From assembly GCA_037102815.1 (NCBI GenBank), contig BTPP01000004.1:4712001-4776000 (forward strand): a stretch of DNA of 64,000 bases. The letters are read 5' to 3'. This document shows positions 14,001-26,700 of this stretch, in pieces (positions within the stretch are counted from its first letter, which is position 1; each line of letters opens with the position of its first letter). The notes beneath the pieces are model-generated. The model had not been told where the DNA came from, ran no database searches, and worked only from the letters and a program-made list of their open reading frames with translations. The position numbers were made by a program, and so were the translations under genes. This DNA comes from Neurospora intermedia. Lineage: Eukaryota > Ascomycota > Sordariomycetes > Sordariales > Sordariaceae.

Positions 14001-16380
14001 TAGGGGGTATTAGAGTAAAGTAAACGCTATTAAATACTATTTAAAAGACCTTTATTAGGGAAGTAGGGATTGAAAGCATTTTGGCCGAATCCGGTATAAT
14101 AAGTAAGATTACGAATTCTAATACTAAAGAAGAGGGGATTTTAAATAGGATATTTATATATATAGGAGGGCGGAAACCTTCTTCTACCCTTACTATTTTT
14201 TAAGGGTCTAATAGTAGAATTAAATTCTACCGTAATTTTATTAGGACGGTTGTAGCGTTATATACTTCCTTTACCGGTACTATACTTAATATAAAATTAC
14301 CGGCCTCGATACAAAACTAAAACGACTATTACTACTAATTAATATTGGAATTCTATTTATAAAGTTAAAAGTAACCGAAGATAATTTCGATAGCCGGGGA
14401 TTTAATTATAGTAAAAGTAATTCGCTTTATCCGTTTAATACTATAGGAATTATATATTTTAATAAAATAAGTAATTATATTATATATAAAAATAGGTTGA
14501 AGAGAGAAATTAATAAAATAATAGAGTACTAGATTAATTTTTATATTCAACGGAAATAAATACCTACTAATTAAATTTAATTCCGCGCCCGAATTTATTA
14601 ACCCTTATATATTTTACTAATTTCTATAAATCTTTACTAATAACTTCGCTTCTAAGTATAATTATAATCTACCTACATTATTCTAAGCGGTTATAATTAC
14701 TATTCTAACTGCGATCGGTTTAATATTCGCTCTATATAAAGGAGTACTTATAGAAATAGTATAATTCCGTACTAAATAGCCAACCTAATTATAATTATAG
14801 TAAATTCGATTCTAATATACTACTATAAAATAACCCGTTATATTATATTTATAATAGGTATTCGGTAGCTTTAATTAGGTATAATAATTATATATATAAC
14901 CTTTCTAGCGATAAAAGGAATAAATAAAATTAGAATTTATTTAAAAAGTAGTAGGGGGGCAATAGGGAAAATTAGGGGGGTTAATACTATAGAACAATTG
15001 CGAAGGGATATTCGAAGAGGAAGTAGGAGGGTACGAAAACGAAGAAAATAATAGAATATATTTTAAAGATATTTAATTTTAGTAATATAATATAAATAGT
15101 TCAATACTTTTTAAACCTTCTAACCGTTCCGCGTATACTATTACTTCGTTTATTATATTAATACTAACCGTTAAGAGGATACTTTATTTAAAAAAGGGGC
15201 GTAATTGGTTAGCCTAAATAATAACCTAAATATATTCTAATTAATTATATAACAAATTAAATTCTTCGGTATAATAATAATTATAGAAATTATAAACAAT
15301 TTCTAAAGTACTTTACTATATACGTTCAAACTTATTAAGAGCGGACCGTTTAATAATTTAAATATTATTATTATATTCAATTTCTAAAAAAGTATAAAGG
15401 TCGCTCTATGTAAATATATTATAAATAATATTATACTTAGGCTTATTATAGAGAGCTAATATATATTTAATTTATATATTTTTAGAGTTACTTTTAATAT
15501 AATTAACAATAAACGAGAGGGAAGTACGAGGGTACTTTTAAAAATATATATTAATATTATAAAAGTAATTTTACAACTATAAGAAACTTTCGCCGGTAAA
15601 TTTAGTAATATTATATTTAAAGCAATATTTAGTATGGGCTAACGTAATTATAGTTAATAAAAGAATAGCTATAGCGACGGCCGCTAACGAAGGGGTAGTA
15701 AAGGGAAGTATAATAGAAATATAAATTTAATTATAGAAGAAGTAATTTTAATAATAAAACCCGGCGGGGATAGGGGGGTAGTTTCCTACTAAATTTTATT
15801 CGGTAAAGCCTACGAAAACGAACTATTCCTATTAAAATATATACGAAGGGAGATAATTAAAGAGGAGTTTAATTATAGTAAATTAGAACTCGAATAATTA
15901 TTACTTATATATAAGCTTATTAATTTCTAAGACTTAAGAATACAAATAGGGAGCCCGGGACAGCGTAGGGGGGTAATTTTTATTACTATCTTCTTTAATA
16001 AACTCTATAATAGGTTAATATTATTATAATAAAGGCGGAGGAGGTTGAATCGTTTTAATTATAGTAATTATAAGGGTAGTAATATAAGAGGAATAAAGAG
16101 TAGCTTCGGCAGTACAAAAAATAAACCGGCCGCTACATATATATATTTTAATAGTACTAACTCAACTCCCGGAGGAAGAATTATTAATTTATTAAGAATA
16201 TAGGTAAAGGGTAGGCTAAGGTAATTATAATTGTAGTTATACGTAGGGGATAGTAAGTTAGGGGTCAATTTAGAAATATATTAATAATTACCGATTATAA
16301 TAAATTATATTACGTTGAACCTTTTTTATACTTTATATAAACTTTATTTATCCATTAAAGAGTATTATAAAGTCCTATAC
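11091..16380 (-). mobile_element. Ty3/Gypsy LTR retrotransposon fossil
   Basis: Minus-strand relic. Read on the minus strand, about 13900-13050 carries the typical Ty3/Gypsy reverse-transcriptase landmarks in order, including the YDDIL-type catalytic box and the downstream FLGY block. This places gag/protease to the right (about 14-16 kb) and RNase H/integrase to the left (about 11-13 kb). It is heavily RIP-mutated with very many breaks and is an old, dead copy. I could not delimit its LTRs or target duplication, so both ends are approximate; the left edge is where the LINE repeat stops and the right edge is where a MULE transposase reading begins. Confidence 0.65.
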
Positions 16381-18290
16381 TCGTTTAACGCCCCGACGCA
16401 GTACTGGATTATCCTTCCTACGAGCCCGACTTAATATAAGCGCTACCGTTGTTAGTCTACCGCTTCGGCCAATAGAGCGGAGCAGCCGCCGTTAGAGTGC
16501 TTCTAAGTACAGGCTCTTAGCCTCCTAATAGAGAATCCGGTTTCCTTTAATACAATTAATTAAAAGATTTATTTATTTATTCGATCTACTAACTCTAACT
16601 CTAGCTTTCAACCTATTACTAAAATTACTAATAACCCTTATAGTATTATAATTATATTCAAACTCATAATATATACTAATACTAAATTAAAGCTCTAAGC
16701 AACTTGGGAGAGATTAAAAAAGCAATTTAAAGGTCAAATACTAATTCTTCAATATATTTAGAAGAATTGGCTGCCTATTAGGGATTAATAGGCACACTAT
16801 TATGTTAAATAGTATAGGAACTTCGGTATTAGAGTTATATTGCTAATTAAATTAAATAACCTTAATATTAAAAGCTACCTTCTTAATAGTAATAGTGATA
16901 TTTATAAATTTATTACAGCTATTATAGAAATAACTGTTAATTAACACTAGACTTTTAAAAAGAAAATAGCAAGATAATAAACCTACTAATAATAATAATA
17001 TATCGACCGTACGTATTTAGGAAAGTTACTACTATAAATTAATTATATTACCTTCGAATTAATTAATTATAAATACCGCTAAATAGAAAAGTATATACTA
17101 ATTAATTAATGCAGAGACCCGCTTACTCTTGAACTTTACAATATGGATTATAATATTACTACCTAATATAAATTACTATACCGCTATATTATTTTTAATA
17201 GGGTAATTATAAAGAAGGTATTGAAATTTATTTATATATACCCTCGTTAGTATTATAAAGAGCTACTTATATATTAAATCTATTTATTTATATATATATA
17301 ATTACTAACTAGTCTAATTTCTACCTATTTAATAGGATATTTAAAATTTCTACCTTCGATTTCGAAACCCCCGTATTACGCCTACGAAGAGAGGCTATCC
17401 TAAGAACTCTATTAGATTTATCCCTAACGAGCACATTCTTCCTGTAATAGTAGAGTAAAAGATTCTAAAGAGTAAGAGAGGGAGTAAGAAGGTTAAATAT
17501 ATTAAGTAGAATAACTTTAATAACCTCCCTCGTTTATAACTAAGTATACGCCGCTACAAATTTTATTAGGAGAGTAATAATATTAATAAACTAACTCCCA
17601 GCTCTACCAAGGCTACTAAATATAAGCGTATACAAGAGCCGGTCAATTCTAGTACTTTTAACTATAGTATTAAATCGGATATAGTATTTGAAAGTAGTTT
17701 AGAGCTAGAGCTAGTACTAGATTATATTTAAATAATTATACTAGATACTATAGAATCAAAGTTAGAATCAGAATTAAAATTAGAACTAAAGTTAGAGGCA
17801 ATAGTACTCCCGCTTCTAGAGCTTCCACCGCTAAGACTTCCACCCTTTAAACTTTCTCCAATATTTAATCTTAGTCCCTCTTTAGAGTTAGAATTACAAC
17901 TTAAATTCTTGCCCTCTCCAGAGCCAACCCCCTCTCTAAAGCGTACACTAGAGCCCGCGCTAGAACTAGAGCCGTAATCATCTCCAAATCGATGGTAGTC
18001 GTTTCTAAAAATACCTTCAATAGAGCTAGAGCTAATACTAAACTCTATTAAGGTAGCCGTACTAGCAACGAACTCCCCAATTAAGTAAATAGTTAAACGT
18101 AAGAGAGAGAGAGTTCAATTAGGCTTACTAGCACCCAAAAAGACGAAGTAGGTAGAGGTAGTTAGAAAGTAGTGGGTAGTATAGCTAATCAAAGTATATA
18201 GATAAATACTATAGATTTGACTACCTTATATTCAAAATATTATATACTATAAAAATCTCTATACAAAACCATATTACTAGACATCACTAT
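16381..18290 (+). mobile_element. Mutator-like (MULE) transposase, C-terminal half, RIP-degraded
   Basis: Decayed plus-strand coding region. Around 16795-16940 the frame reads NFGIRV, then NIKSYLLNSNSDIYKF, which matches the C-terminal part of fungal MULE transposases (pattern YGI-VTSP-E-NH-LKSYL-NGNSDL). A later block near 17130-17290 resembles their conserved terminal segment. After 17700 the frame is rich in Leu-Glu and Ser-Pro repeats. Family knowledge: these are cut-and-paste DNA transposases. The N-terminal half is missing here, apparently replaced by the Gypsy fossil to the left. Many stops. Just right of it (18365-18425) are short repeats of a GGTGCYCG type, possibly the element's terminal region. 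Confidence 0.55.
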
Positions 18291-19494
18291 CATTTTTTTG
18301 AAATAGATGTAACACCATCGAATTTACCATATAAGCGCTATTTTACATGAAATAAATGGTTAATTCGGGTGCTCGTATAAGGTTGGGTGCCCGTGTAAGA
18401 CGACCCGGGTGCCCGCGGAGTAAACGCTATAATTTGTGTCGAAGGGGGGGAATGGGTCATGATATGATTTGAACTGGCTGCTTACGCTACCCTAGGTAGG
18501 TAGTTATTTCCTTGATGTCAGTACGGTTGCTAAAGTTACTGAGGGTGGAAGAATTTGCCTTTTCAAGTTTATAACCATAACAACACGAGCTTTGGAACAA
18601 CAAGGAGAAGGATTACCAGAGAAAGTTTGTTCTAGGGGTAGAAAGGGAAGTATATAGGCAAACGGGCCGAGGGTGGTATTCCTTCCGAGTGTACCTCAAA
18701 ATGGCGTTGCAAGAGGTAATGGCGCCCTGACATAACAACGACAACGTTTCTTGCAAATAAGGTAGAAAAAAGACAATTCACCACCAGTATGCACGAACAC
18801 AAGACAGGGAGTGCATAAAAATGGAAAACACACAGCTGAAAGTGAAGCAGTCGAAATAACCGGAGAACTTGTTAATGAAGAGAACTGAGCACTAGGTCAA
18901 GTTCGTAGAGTTACCCTGAAGGCTAGGTACCTGAACCCTCGGTGACGATATAAACGATGGAAAGGCACATTGCCGATATAAAAGCGCTGTTCTCACCAAT
19001 TCAACCATCTTCCCGATTGACGTCGACTGAACTATCATCAGCGCCCTCACTAACTGGGCCATCGGCGTTAACCAAACTCTCGGAAAGTGGTACACTGGTC
19101 CAAAGACGTCCTCGACGGGCACCATACTGCCCAGATCATCAACTCGTCGACCAGCACTCAACGTCCTCTCACACCAGGAGCCCAGCAAACACCATCGCCC
19201 ATGGTGGCCTCCGACGAGCAAGACGATAAGCGCAGAACGATGGTCACTCAACTCATCGACGCGCAACGCCAGATGGAACCGCTCTGGGTCCGACAACCAT
19301 CAGAAAAGCGCACCAGTAGGTAAGCTTTTACCTGCACGTGTAACCCATTGCCAAAGTCCCATGTCAGTCTGCCCTAAATGGAGAACGCACACACCAGAGG
19401 CCAACTCCCAGCTCAAGATTTCCTCACTAGGCACTATATTTGCCGAGTTGTCGGTAAGTTCGCTTCGGTTGACAGTGTCTGAGTTTTTCCGGAC
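18291..19494. other. Transition from TA-rich to GC-balanced DNA; no supported gene
   Basis: Base composition changes abruptly near 18350. Short overlapping open frames occur on both strands between 18890 and 19320, but none shows a domain or convincing splice structure. A tRNA-like A-box/B-box pair can be read on the minus strand near 18910-19010, too imperfect to call. Confidence 0.4.
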
Positions 19495-20928
19495 TCAGTC
19501 CTCCTGAATGGCCCGATTGGGGCACCACGAAGCCGGGCATCCGTCGCAAACTCCCCACCTCTGACGCCGCCCCTTACAAAGACATTCCCAACAGGTCTTG
19601 TTGGGAGCGCGGCAAGGGCGGAGCCCGTTGCAGCCGCTGCAGAATCCCTGTCCGGTTGCAACAGCTTCAGAAAGGTCGGTCTCACGAGACCGAGGAGGAG
19701 GGTTTTCCAAGTGGTCCCGGCACTTGCTTGACCGCTTGGTTTGAGCGAGTGTAGGCTGGCCACAGCCGGGAATCTTGCACATATATTGATGTGCGTTCGG
19801 GACAACGGCGGGCGGGGATTGAGGCACAGGCGGTTGATGTGCTTCAAGCACCGGAGATGGAGGCGCGGGAACCGCGTTGTCTACAGGAACCTCCTGCGGG
19901 ACCTCCCAGTCCTGGTTCATGTTATCTTGGAGGTGATGATTGTCCGCCTGGATGTCCAGATTGTTCTCGGGCAGAAGCATGTTGTCAAACTGAAACTCCT
20001 CGTTGTCGGGTACTAGAGGCATATTTACAGGGGACGAAGGGATGAGAAAATCTGGCTGAAAATTGTTGGTGAAGGCCAAATGCTCGTTTCCCGAAACGGA
20101 AATTGGCGGCATAAACAAATCTTCCGGACCACTGTGGCCGTTGGGGACCAGAGGCATGTCTCCTGGGAAAAGGAGAGGCGGAATGAACGAGTTTTGCGGC
20201 ACTAGACCGTTGAGGACCGAGGGGTTGTTTCCTTGAGGGAGAACAGTTTGGTTGTATAAATTCTGTGGAAGATGGTCCGGGGTGGAAGGTCTGTGTTGTT
20301 GGAGGTGGCCCGGTGTAATGAATGAATTTTGTGAAACACGGTGGTTTAGGGTAGAAGATTGGTTTTGTTGACGATGGCCCGGTCTGATGACTGAGTTTTG
20401 CGGGACATGGTGGTCCAGGATGGAAGGCTGATTTTGTTGGAGATAAGCCGGTGTGATGAATGGATTTTGCGGGACATGGTCCTCGAGGGCCGCCGGCGTG
20501 TTCGATTGCGCAGGGATCGAATGGTTGAATGGGTCTTGTCGCAGATGGTCTGGAAGAGTCCCATTGGAGGGCAAGGCACCGCCAATTTGTGCTAGAGGAT
20601 TGGGACGTTGAGAGCTCACTAGGTGGGCGCTCGCTTCAAATCTGTCGTTCCGCTGCGAGTACTGCTGGGCCAAGTAACTCTGAGATGATGGGACGTTTAT
20701 GGCCAGTGGCGAATGATGGTTGAGTCTGTTGTCAGTTTGTGGAGAAAGACCACTCTGAGGCAAGGGCTTCTGGCTGCGAAAGCTCTGGAGATGAAGGTGT
20801 TCCTCATACACTGTGCTGTCAAAGTCGAAGTAGTCGGCGAGTTTTCGCTTTTTGCTACTTCCTACCATCGAGCCGTTATGGCTTGGTGGCATGCTGCTCT
20901 GCGTTGAGGCAGGGTACGAGTTACTCAT
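19495..20928 (-). CDS. Divergent member of the Cys-module family, 477 aa, nuclear-type signal
   Basis: Single-exon gene starting at an ATG (20928-20926). Residues about 24-32 contain SSKKRKLADY, a basic nuclear-localisation-like stretch. The middle (about 140-270) has imperfect repeats of roughly 22-24 residues built on DHxVPQNSFITP and LQQNQPS. The last 100 residues are Cys-rich: C-x4-C, KC-x2-HL-x-NPP, GFCSGC, then C-x3-NKTC-x2-C and a final C-x2-C-x4-C. The KCRDHLENPP and GFCSGC blocks align with the CxxHLxNRP and GTCSGDY blocks of the plus-strand genes at 48-63 kb, so I place it as a distant relative, although the conserved Trp is Gln (CAA) here. Function unknown; zinc binding and a nuclear role are inferences. 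Confidence 0.8.
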   Translation of the reverse strand: MSNSYPASTQSSMPPSHNGSMVGSSKKRKLADYFDFDSTVYEEHLHLQSFRSQKPLPQSGLSPQTDNRLNHHSPLAINVPSSQSYLAQQYSQRNDRFEASAHLVSSQRPNPLAQIGGALPSNGTLPDHLRQDPFNHSIPAQSNTPAALEDHVPQNPFITPAYLQQNQPSILDHHVPQNSVIRPGHRQQNQSSTLNHRVSQNSFITPGHLQQHRPSTPDHLPQNLYNQTVLPQGNNPSVLNGLVPQNSFIPPLLFPGDMPLVPNGHSGPEDLFMPPISVSGNEHLAFTNNFQPDFLIPSSPVNMPLVPDNEEFQFDNMLLPENNLDIQADNHHLQDNMNQDWEVPQEVPVDNAVPAPPSPVLEAHQPPVPQSPPAVVPNAHQYMCKIPGCGQPTLAQTKRSSKCRDHLENPPPRSRETDLSEAVATGQGFCSGCNGLRPCRAPNKTCWECLCKGRRQRWGVCDGCPASWCPNRAIQED

Positions 20929-21650
20929 CTTGAATGTAGTGCAACGGCAAAAGGAAGCCGTCCCGCGAGGCTGGATGTCGCTTCCTGGCCGACGAGTCGA
21001 ATGTCCGCTTATCCGCGAACCAGCACCTCGGAATTAGTAACAAGACAAAGGGGAAAGATGGTGGGCTACGAGGGGCATTTGTACTATTTTAGCGAAAAAT
21101 AATTAATCTTTGATTTGGACCTGTTGCCAGGTTTGAGTCGGACGACAAATTCATTGCCAAGTCTGGTGGTGAATGGCTGCTGGTAGAGATAGTATCCGAA
21201 ACACATCGGGTCAAGTAAATGCTGAATAGAAATTCGGATGAATTCACGGGGTTGAACTCCACTTCTTCCACTTTGTTCCCGAGTCCATACTGAAGTCAAC
21301 CTGAATCTCGTTTGGTCGCAACGAAGGCGTGTGCAATGAAAGAGATTTGAGACATGATATAGGAATAACTGAAGATATAGAGCTTTCAGCAGTGAGGATT
21401 ATCAAGTTTGCCGAAGGTAGGGACGTCCAACAAGTATGTGCGCCGAGAGAACCGGCAGCGTCCCTGGCCGGAAACATTCGGGAGCCCGCATGCTATCGCC
21501 GTGGGCCGCGAGAATACTTTACGCTCGAGTGGAGGGATCTTGGTAAGGTTGAGACGTATTGAAGACGGGGCAGACGTGTGCCGATCCGTTTGTCCTGCAT
21601 CGCTTCAGTGTGATCGGATTGCGCACAGATCATGTCGGAGAAGGTTTAAC
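20929..21650. other. Intergenic, probable promoter of the minus-strand gene
   Basis: Only short overlapping frames of low quality on both strands. No repeat, RNA gene or conserved motif seen. Confidence 0.4.
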
Positions 21651-22199
21651 TTAAGGTTTAGTAGATTGATCTGAATGGCAAGCGATGAGCCGACGAGGAA
21701 CCCGAAGGGAGCGTAAAAGATCATGAAACGGCGGTGAGCCTGGGATAGTATCGGTATACTGGAAAATGGTCGTCAAATACATGGGTACGTAGTCAATACT
21801 GTAATGAGCGCACTGAAAATTTAGAAGAACTCCAGAAACCTTCAACTCGTGCTGGATGACGTATCGTCCGTTGTCATCCCGAGGGCCAAATCCAAAACTG
21901 AGGTGGTGGTGAATGCAAGAGCGGATGAGAGCAATAAGGGCAACCTTCAGTGGAATGGATGGAGATGTGAGGAGTTCGCGAAACTGAAACGGAAAGAGCT
22001 CAACTGTATCGGTCCCGAAGGCGCATGACCTGTACTTGAACATGTGCATGAGGTGCTCGATCGTCTTGGCGATGAAGCAGTTGCGCCGCATCTTCGAGTG
22101 CAACTTCTTCCTGGCTTCCGGCCAACGGTCCCCCCAGACCAGGAAGATCCGGGGTGCAGTTCCCGTTCCGCTGGTCATCGTTAGATCTGCGGGTTCCAT
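21651..22199 (-). CDS. Hypothetical protein, about 182 aa
   Basis: Open frame whose first ATG is at 22199-22197; the frame stays open further upstream to 22337, so a 5' exon is possible. The sequence looks protein-like, with no low-complexity stretch. It contains WGDRWPEARKKLHSKMRRN, followed by hydrophobic stretches (VALIALIRSCIHHH, then YLTTIFQY) that are not long enough to call transmembrane helices. I recognise no family. It lies between the divergent Cys-module gene and a damaged gene region. It could be a spurious frame; expression data would decide. Confidence 0.35.
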   Translation of the reverse strand: MEPADLTMTSGTGTAPRIFLVWGDRWPEARKKLHSKMRRNCFIAKTIEHLMHMFKYRSCAFGTDTVELFPFQFRELLTSPSIPLKVALIALIRSCIHHHLSFGFGPRDDNGRYVIQHELKVSGVLLNFQCAHYSIDYVPMYLTTIFQYTDTIPGSPPFHDLLRSLRVPRRLIACHSDQSTKP

Positions 22200-23364
22200 C
22201 GTATGGGATTTGGCCGAGCCTTTTTGCCAAGACCAGAGACAGACAAGATAAGATCTGTGGACGGGCCGTTTTAGCGTATCCGGTGAGCATTTTCTGTAGA
22301 AACCTTGGCAATCGGCCGAAAATGTTAGCGACTGCAATGCCTCATGGATTCAAGTGTGTTTTCACGAAAAGGTTCCTTTTCTTTCAGTCGATGCGATGAG
22401 TTCGAGTTTCTTCGCCTTCCTTCGCAAATGCTCCCTTGTTCTCACCCTCTCGAGTGATTTCGCCGTCACCGAGTTGCGTCGGCCCTCTTGTTGTCAAGGG
22501 GCAGTCTACTCGAGCAGGGCACCCTTGCCAGTGCATGGAAATGTGGCCAATGAGATGGGATCAACTTGACAGGAAAGGAAAGTGTGACAGGGTTCTTGCC
22601 GAAACCAAAATGCAGAGCCTCCGTGGTACCTTCCCCACTGCAGACGACGTGCTATGAGTTGACATCAGTTGACCCCAAAAGGTCATGTTTGTCGGACCGG
22701 AGGACGACTATCGGTGATCGAAGTAACGGAGTAGACACTGTTTCGGGGGGATAATGAGATCGTTGATACATATCCCCTAGAGGGATTCGCCGCGTTTTCC
22801 TCCACGTTGACATGATCTTCGGGTTGTTGAGTCGTGCGCAATTGGCACGAACAGAAGTTGAGACGCTCCAAGGGCGATCGCACCGCAACTTGGCGTCGTA
22901 TCAAACACCCTTCATCGTACTTTCCAAATGCCGGAGTGAAATGGTCATGTTCCCACTGCATGATTGTTACTTCCTTGCTCGAGATCACCTTCTCCTACTG
23001 TTGCCCCCGCGCGCAGTGAGGGGTTCCTGCTCGCCGCTTTGCTTCGGTAATGCTGCCAGAATCGCCGAGGCAGCCGACTAAGCCGTCATGCACATGTGCT
23101 TGGCGTCATTGCCCTCGCCCTAGATCCATGCGCATATGGTAGATCAGTCAAGTGCCATCTCTCCCTCATCATTCTCCTCCTTTCTCGTCGCGGGGAACTG
23201 CTTCGCCTCTTTGCTCTTGCTATTGATCCACATGGTGTAATCTCCTCAACTTCCCTCGTCCAGTCCGTCAACTGCCCCTTAAACGTTTGATGACAATAAT
23301 GGACTTGTCTCGTCTCCGCGCCTTCCACATGCCACTTGCAATGTTGGCCCTTACCGACTCTCCT
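22200..23364. other. Intergenic; no supported gene
   Basis: Many short frames on both strands and none convincing. No repeats or RNA genes seen. Confidence 0.35.
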
Positions 23365-23785
23365 TCAGCGCCCTCTCATTTGCGAGCTGTTGTGTTGTTC
23401 TGTGACGGCTCGCTGACTTTCCTGTCGTGTACCGGCCCTCATTCCATCTCTTGGCCTTGGATGAAGATGTCGACAAAATCGACCCGTTTCAGAGATATCC
23501 TGGGAAAATTTCGCGCCGGTAATCTCTGGCGGACGAACTTGCCACACGAACCCAAAATTTCCTACAGCTCCCTCTTTCTGAATCGGCAACGTTTTGTACA
23601 TCAACCCGTGCTTCCAGACAGCCCAAAAGCCTCCCCCCCAAAGCCTGCAGCTCACGACCTGGAGAGCTGTATCCTTCGATGGTCAAAAGGACTCCAATTT
23701 AAACTATCGGTCGTCATGTCGGTTTCGCTAAACCAGGTGGGATATCTATCAGCGCGTCCTTATATCTTCTTTCGTCCACTTGAAG
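23365..23785 (-). pseudogene. Left remnant of a host gene beside the MULE insertion
   Basis: On the minus strand a frame of about 97 codons (23655-23365) is protein-like, with LWGGGFWAVWKHGLMYKT and then GFVWQVRPPEITGAKF. A second frame (23686-23489) overlaps it, so the reading appears shifted in a run of G near 23633. The MULE to the right inserted at 23785. On the far side of that element a minus-strand reading frame (26993-27439) ends close to the insertion, suggesting that the two parts belonged to one locus. No family recognised. An ordinary decayed host gene is the simplest reading. Confidence 0.35.
23776..23785. repeat. Target-site duplication, left (10 bp)
   Basis: CCACTTGAAG immediately left of the MULE inverted repeat, repeated exactly at 26944-26953. 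Confidence 0.9.
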
Positions 23786-26700
23786 AGAAAGCCTACGTGC
23801 ACCCACCCCAAACCTTCCCATACCCAATTTCACCCAATGTCAGCTGTCATGTAAATTATCGAGTTTTAGCGGTATTTCTGACCGTTTTACATACGTCACA
23901 ACATCTGGATCACCCCCCCATATAAATCACTATAATCTAACCATCTCCCTATAACTCAAATCTCGTAATATCTATATAGTGTTAAACTCGTATTATTATC
24001 TATTATCTACAGTCTAAATACTAACGTCTAACAGTTTAGAAAGCTCGTTAGATGAGGTAGTTAATAATATCTTAATAGCCTCCTCCCTTTTCGCCTCCTC
24101 CCTTCTCGCCTCCTCCCTTCTCGCCTCCTCCCTTCTCGCCTCCTCCCGCCGCCGTACCTCCCGTGCCCTCTCCTCCCAATACCAACCCAGCTCTTCATCG
24201 TTATCCCTATTATTATTAATTACAATACAATTGCGTACCTTATTCTAATTATTACGTATATCTATCTCTTTAATACTATCGCCCAATTCGTATTATAAAT
24301 AATTACAACGTGCTGAAGTTCGTATAGGAGCCGTATTCTTAGACTTACCTCTAGGTTTAACCTTCCTACCCTAGGTCGCTTAGGCGGGTAATCCACTAAG
24401 TAGAATAGCTTCGTTACTAAATAGACCGCCCTATTTAGGAGGTCGACCCTTTAGTATACCTTAGGCAGTTAGACGAAATTGTAAATATTTATCTACCGTA
24501 TCCTAATATAATAGTTAATATAGGGAGGGATCGGAAGAGTTAGTATAGTTACTTATACGCTATTAAATAAAATGCCAAATCGGGTAATAATCGGCTTTAA
24601 TAACTAAAACCGACTTACCCTCTTCCTTTTTAACTTCCATTTTATAGGCATAAGGCAATCTATACTAGGATCTAAACTACCTTATACAAGGCTTAAGATT
24701 AATACTAAGGAACTTCGTAGTCGGTTAGTTAATTTAAAACTAGTAATATTAATAATTAAATAATTTATATACTTAAATAGTAATATTAAGGGGGGTATTA
24801 CCTACCTAAGGACGCCCATTCTAATCTATACGTATTCGTAAAGACGAAAAAGCGATAATCTCTTTAAAATAAATATAACGGCGGTTAATATATTAGGTAT
24901 ATACCTAGTATAAATCTACCAAACTACTACGAATAGATAAATTATATAATTTAAACGAACTATTATTAGATTTACTTAGTAACATAGTTCTTTACCTACA
25001 ATTAAAGTAATTCCTAGTATAGTACCCTACCTACTTTATCTTATAAGGGAGTAAATCGGTCGTAATCTACTTAATAATAGCTTCCTATATTTCTCTAAAT
25101 TAATAATATAGAAGCAATAAGGCCGCTTCAAACTCCGGAATCGATAGGGTATAAATTATATATTACTAAATATAAAAGAACCCTACTTTAGTATTAGCGA
25201 CCCTCTTAGGAAGCGGACCTAAATTATCCTACGTTTTAATAATTATTTTAACTTTTTTATATATATAATAGATTTAATCAATATTATCCTTATTATATTA
25301 ATTTATAACTTCCTAGTATAATTATTGTACTGTCGTTTAATTATTAATAGAATTAGTTAAAGATTTAGAGGAATCTTTATTACTATTCTACTCCTCCTCG
25401 AACTGCCCAACAAAATTATTATTATTTTATACTATACGCTCCCAATCGTCTTTAAGGTACTTAATAATATTATAATTAATATACTATATATATTATTAAC
25501 GTTAAATAGTTAGGAACACTCGACCAATAGCTCTAATAAACTAAGCGTTATTATCGGTAATAATTATAATCGGCGTAGGGATATCGAACTTATTAATAGT
25601 TATTTTAATATACTTAATTAACTAGTTAAACCCTTCGTCTCTCTCGTTATTGAATATAGCTTGAAAAATTAGTATTAACGATTTTTCAAAGGTAAGTACA
25701 ATATTCTATACGGTTAGTATATAATACTAATTAATCTTATATATAGTATTAAGTAATAAGTAATATAAATATCGCTTCTATAATTTCTATTATTTCCTTA
25801 TAAATTAGAAGGTATAGCGTAATATACTAGACTCCTTATCTTTATTATTATTATCATAGTCGAACTCTATATACTTAATTACAATAGGCTTATAAGTCTC
25901 GAATAAACGAATAAATACTTAAGTATTTTAATACCTACCTCTTTCTATCTAGCGTAACCATTATCAACTATTATCCAAATCTTTATATATAAATAAATAA
26001 TATAGAAGTTTAATTTTAACCATCGTATAAATAGTACATATAGTCAACTCCCGTTATATAAGAAGACTATTAATATAGCTTACTTCTTCATTAATTAATA
26101 ATCTAGTACAAAATATTAAATAGTTACCTAAATAGCACAATAGAGGATGCCCTTTATATATATAGTCCTTCGCTTATATAGTATAATTATAATCGTTCTT
26201 TTTAAAGGATTAAATAATAATATAAAATAGGTAATTGGGTACGAACTTTTTAGTAATTATACGCTACTTCTTATAGGGATTCGAAAGTTTTTATTTTGAT
26301 AGTTAAATATAATTATAATATAATACTATATACTAAGGAATCTTTATACCTACTTACTATAATATAGAAATTTTAGGGAAATAATTAATACGCTCTATTA
26401 AAATACTAAAACGGTAGCGATGGTATATATCGATAACGGTTTAATACGCATTACCGAAAGAGTTTTAAGGAGGGAGAGTAAAGATCGGATCGTCGGCGGA
26501 TATAGCCTATTCAATATTGTAATTAAATAAAGCATCGCTAGTAAAAATAACCGACGAAGCAATTGAATCGCAACGGCGAAGTTGCGTAAATAGAGGTGCG
26601 TCGGCAAAAGATATTTATATTAATTATTAATAGTTGAGTGTAATTAAGGGGGATTATAGACGGTTGAAATTAATTAATTTAAGCGAGGTTACGTACGTTA

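Noticed and set aside
18892-19323. Overlapping ORFs on both strands, and a tRNA-like A/B box pair on the minus strand
   Set aside because: Frames lack protein-like character, and the tRNA fold does not close properly at the acceptor stem.
19434-19847. 137-codon minus frame overlapping the divergent Cys-module gene
   Set aside because: Shadow of the real gene in another phase; Arg/Ala-rich composition without Cys pattern.
24080-24150. Possible CRISPR-like array of CCTCCTCCCTTCTCG units
   Set aside because: Direct tandem repeats without spacers, inside a eukaryotic transposon.
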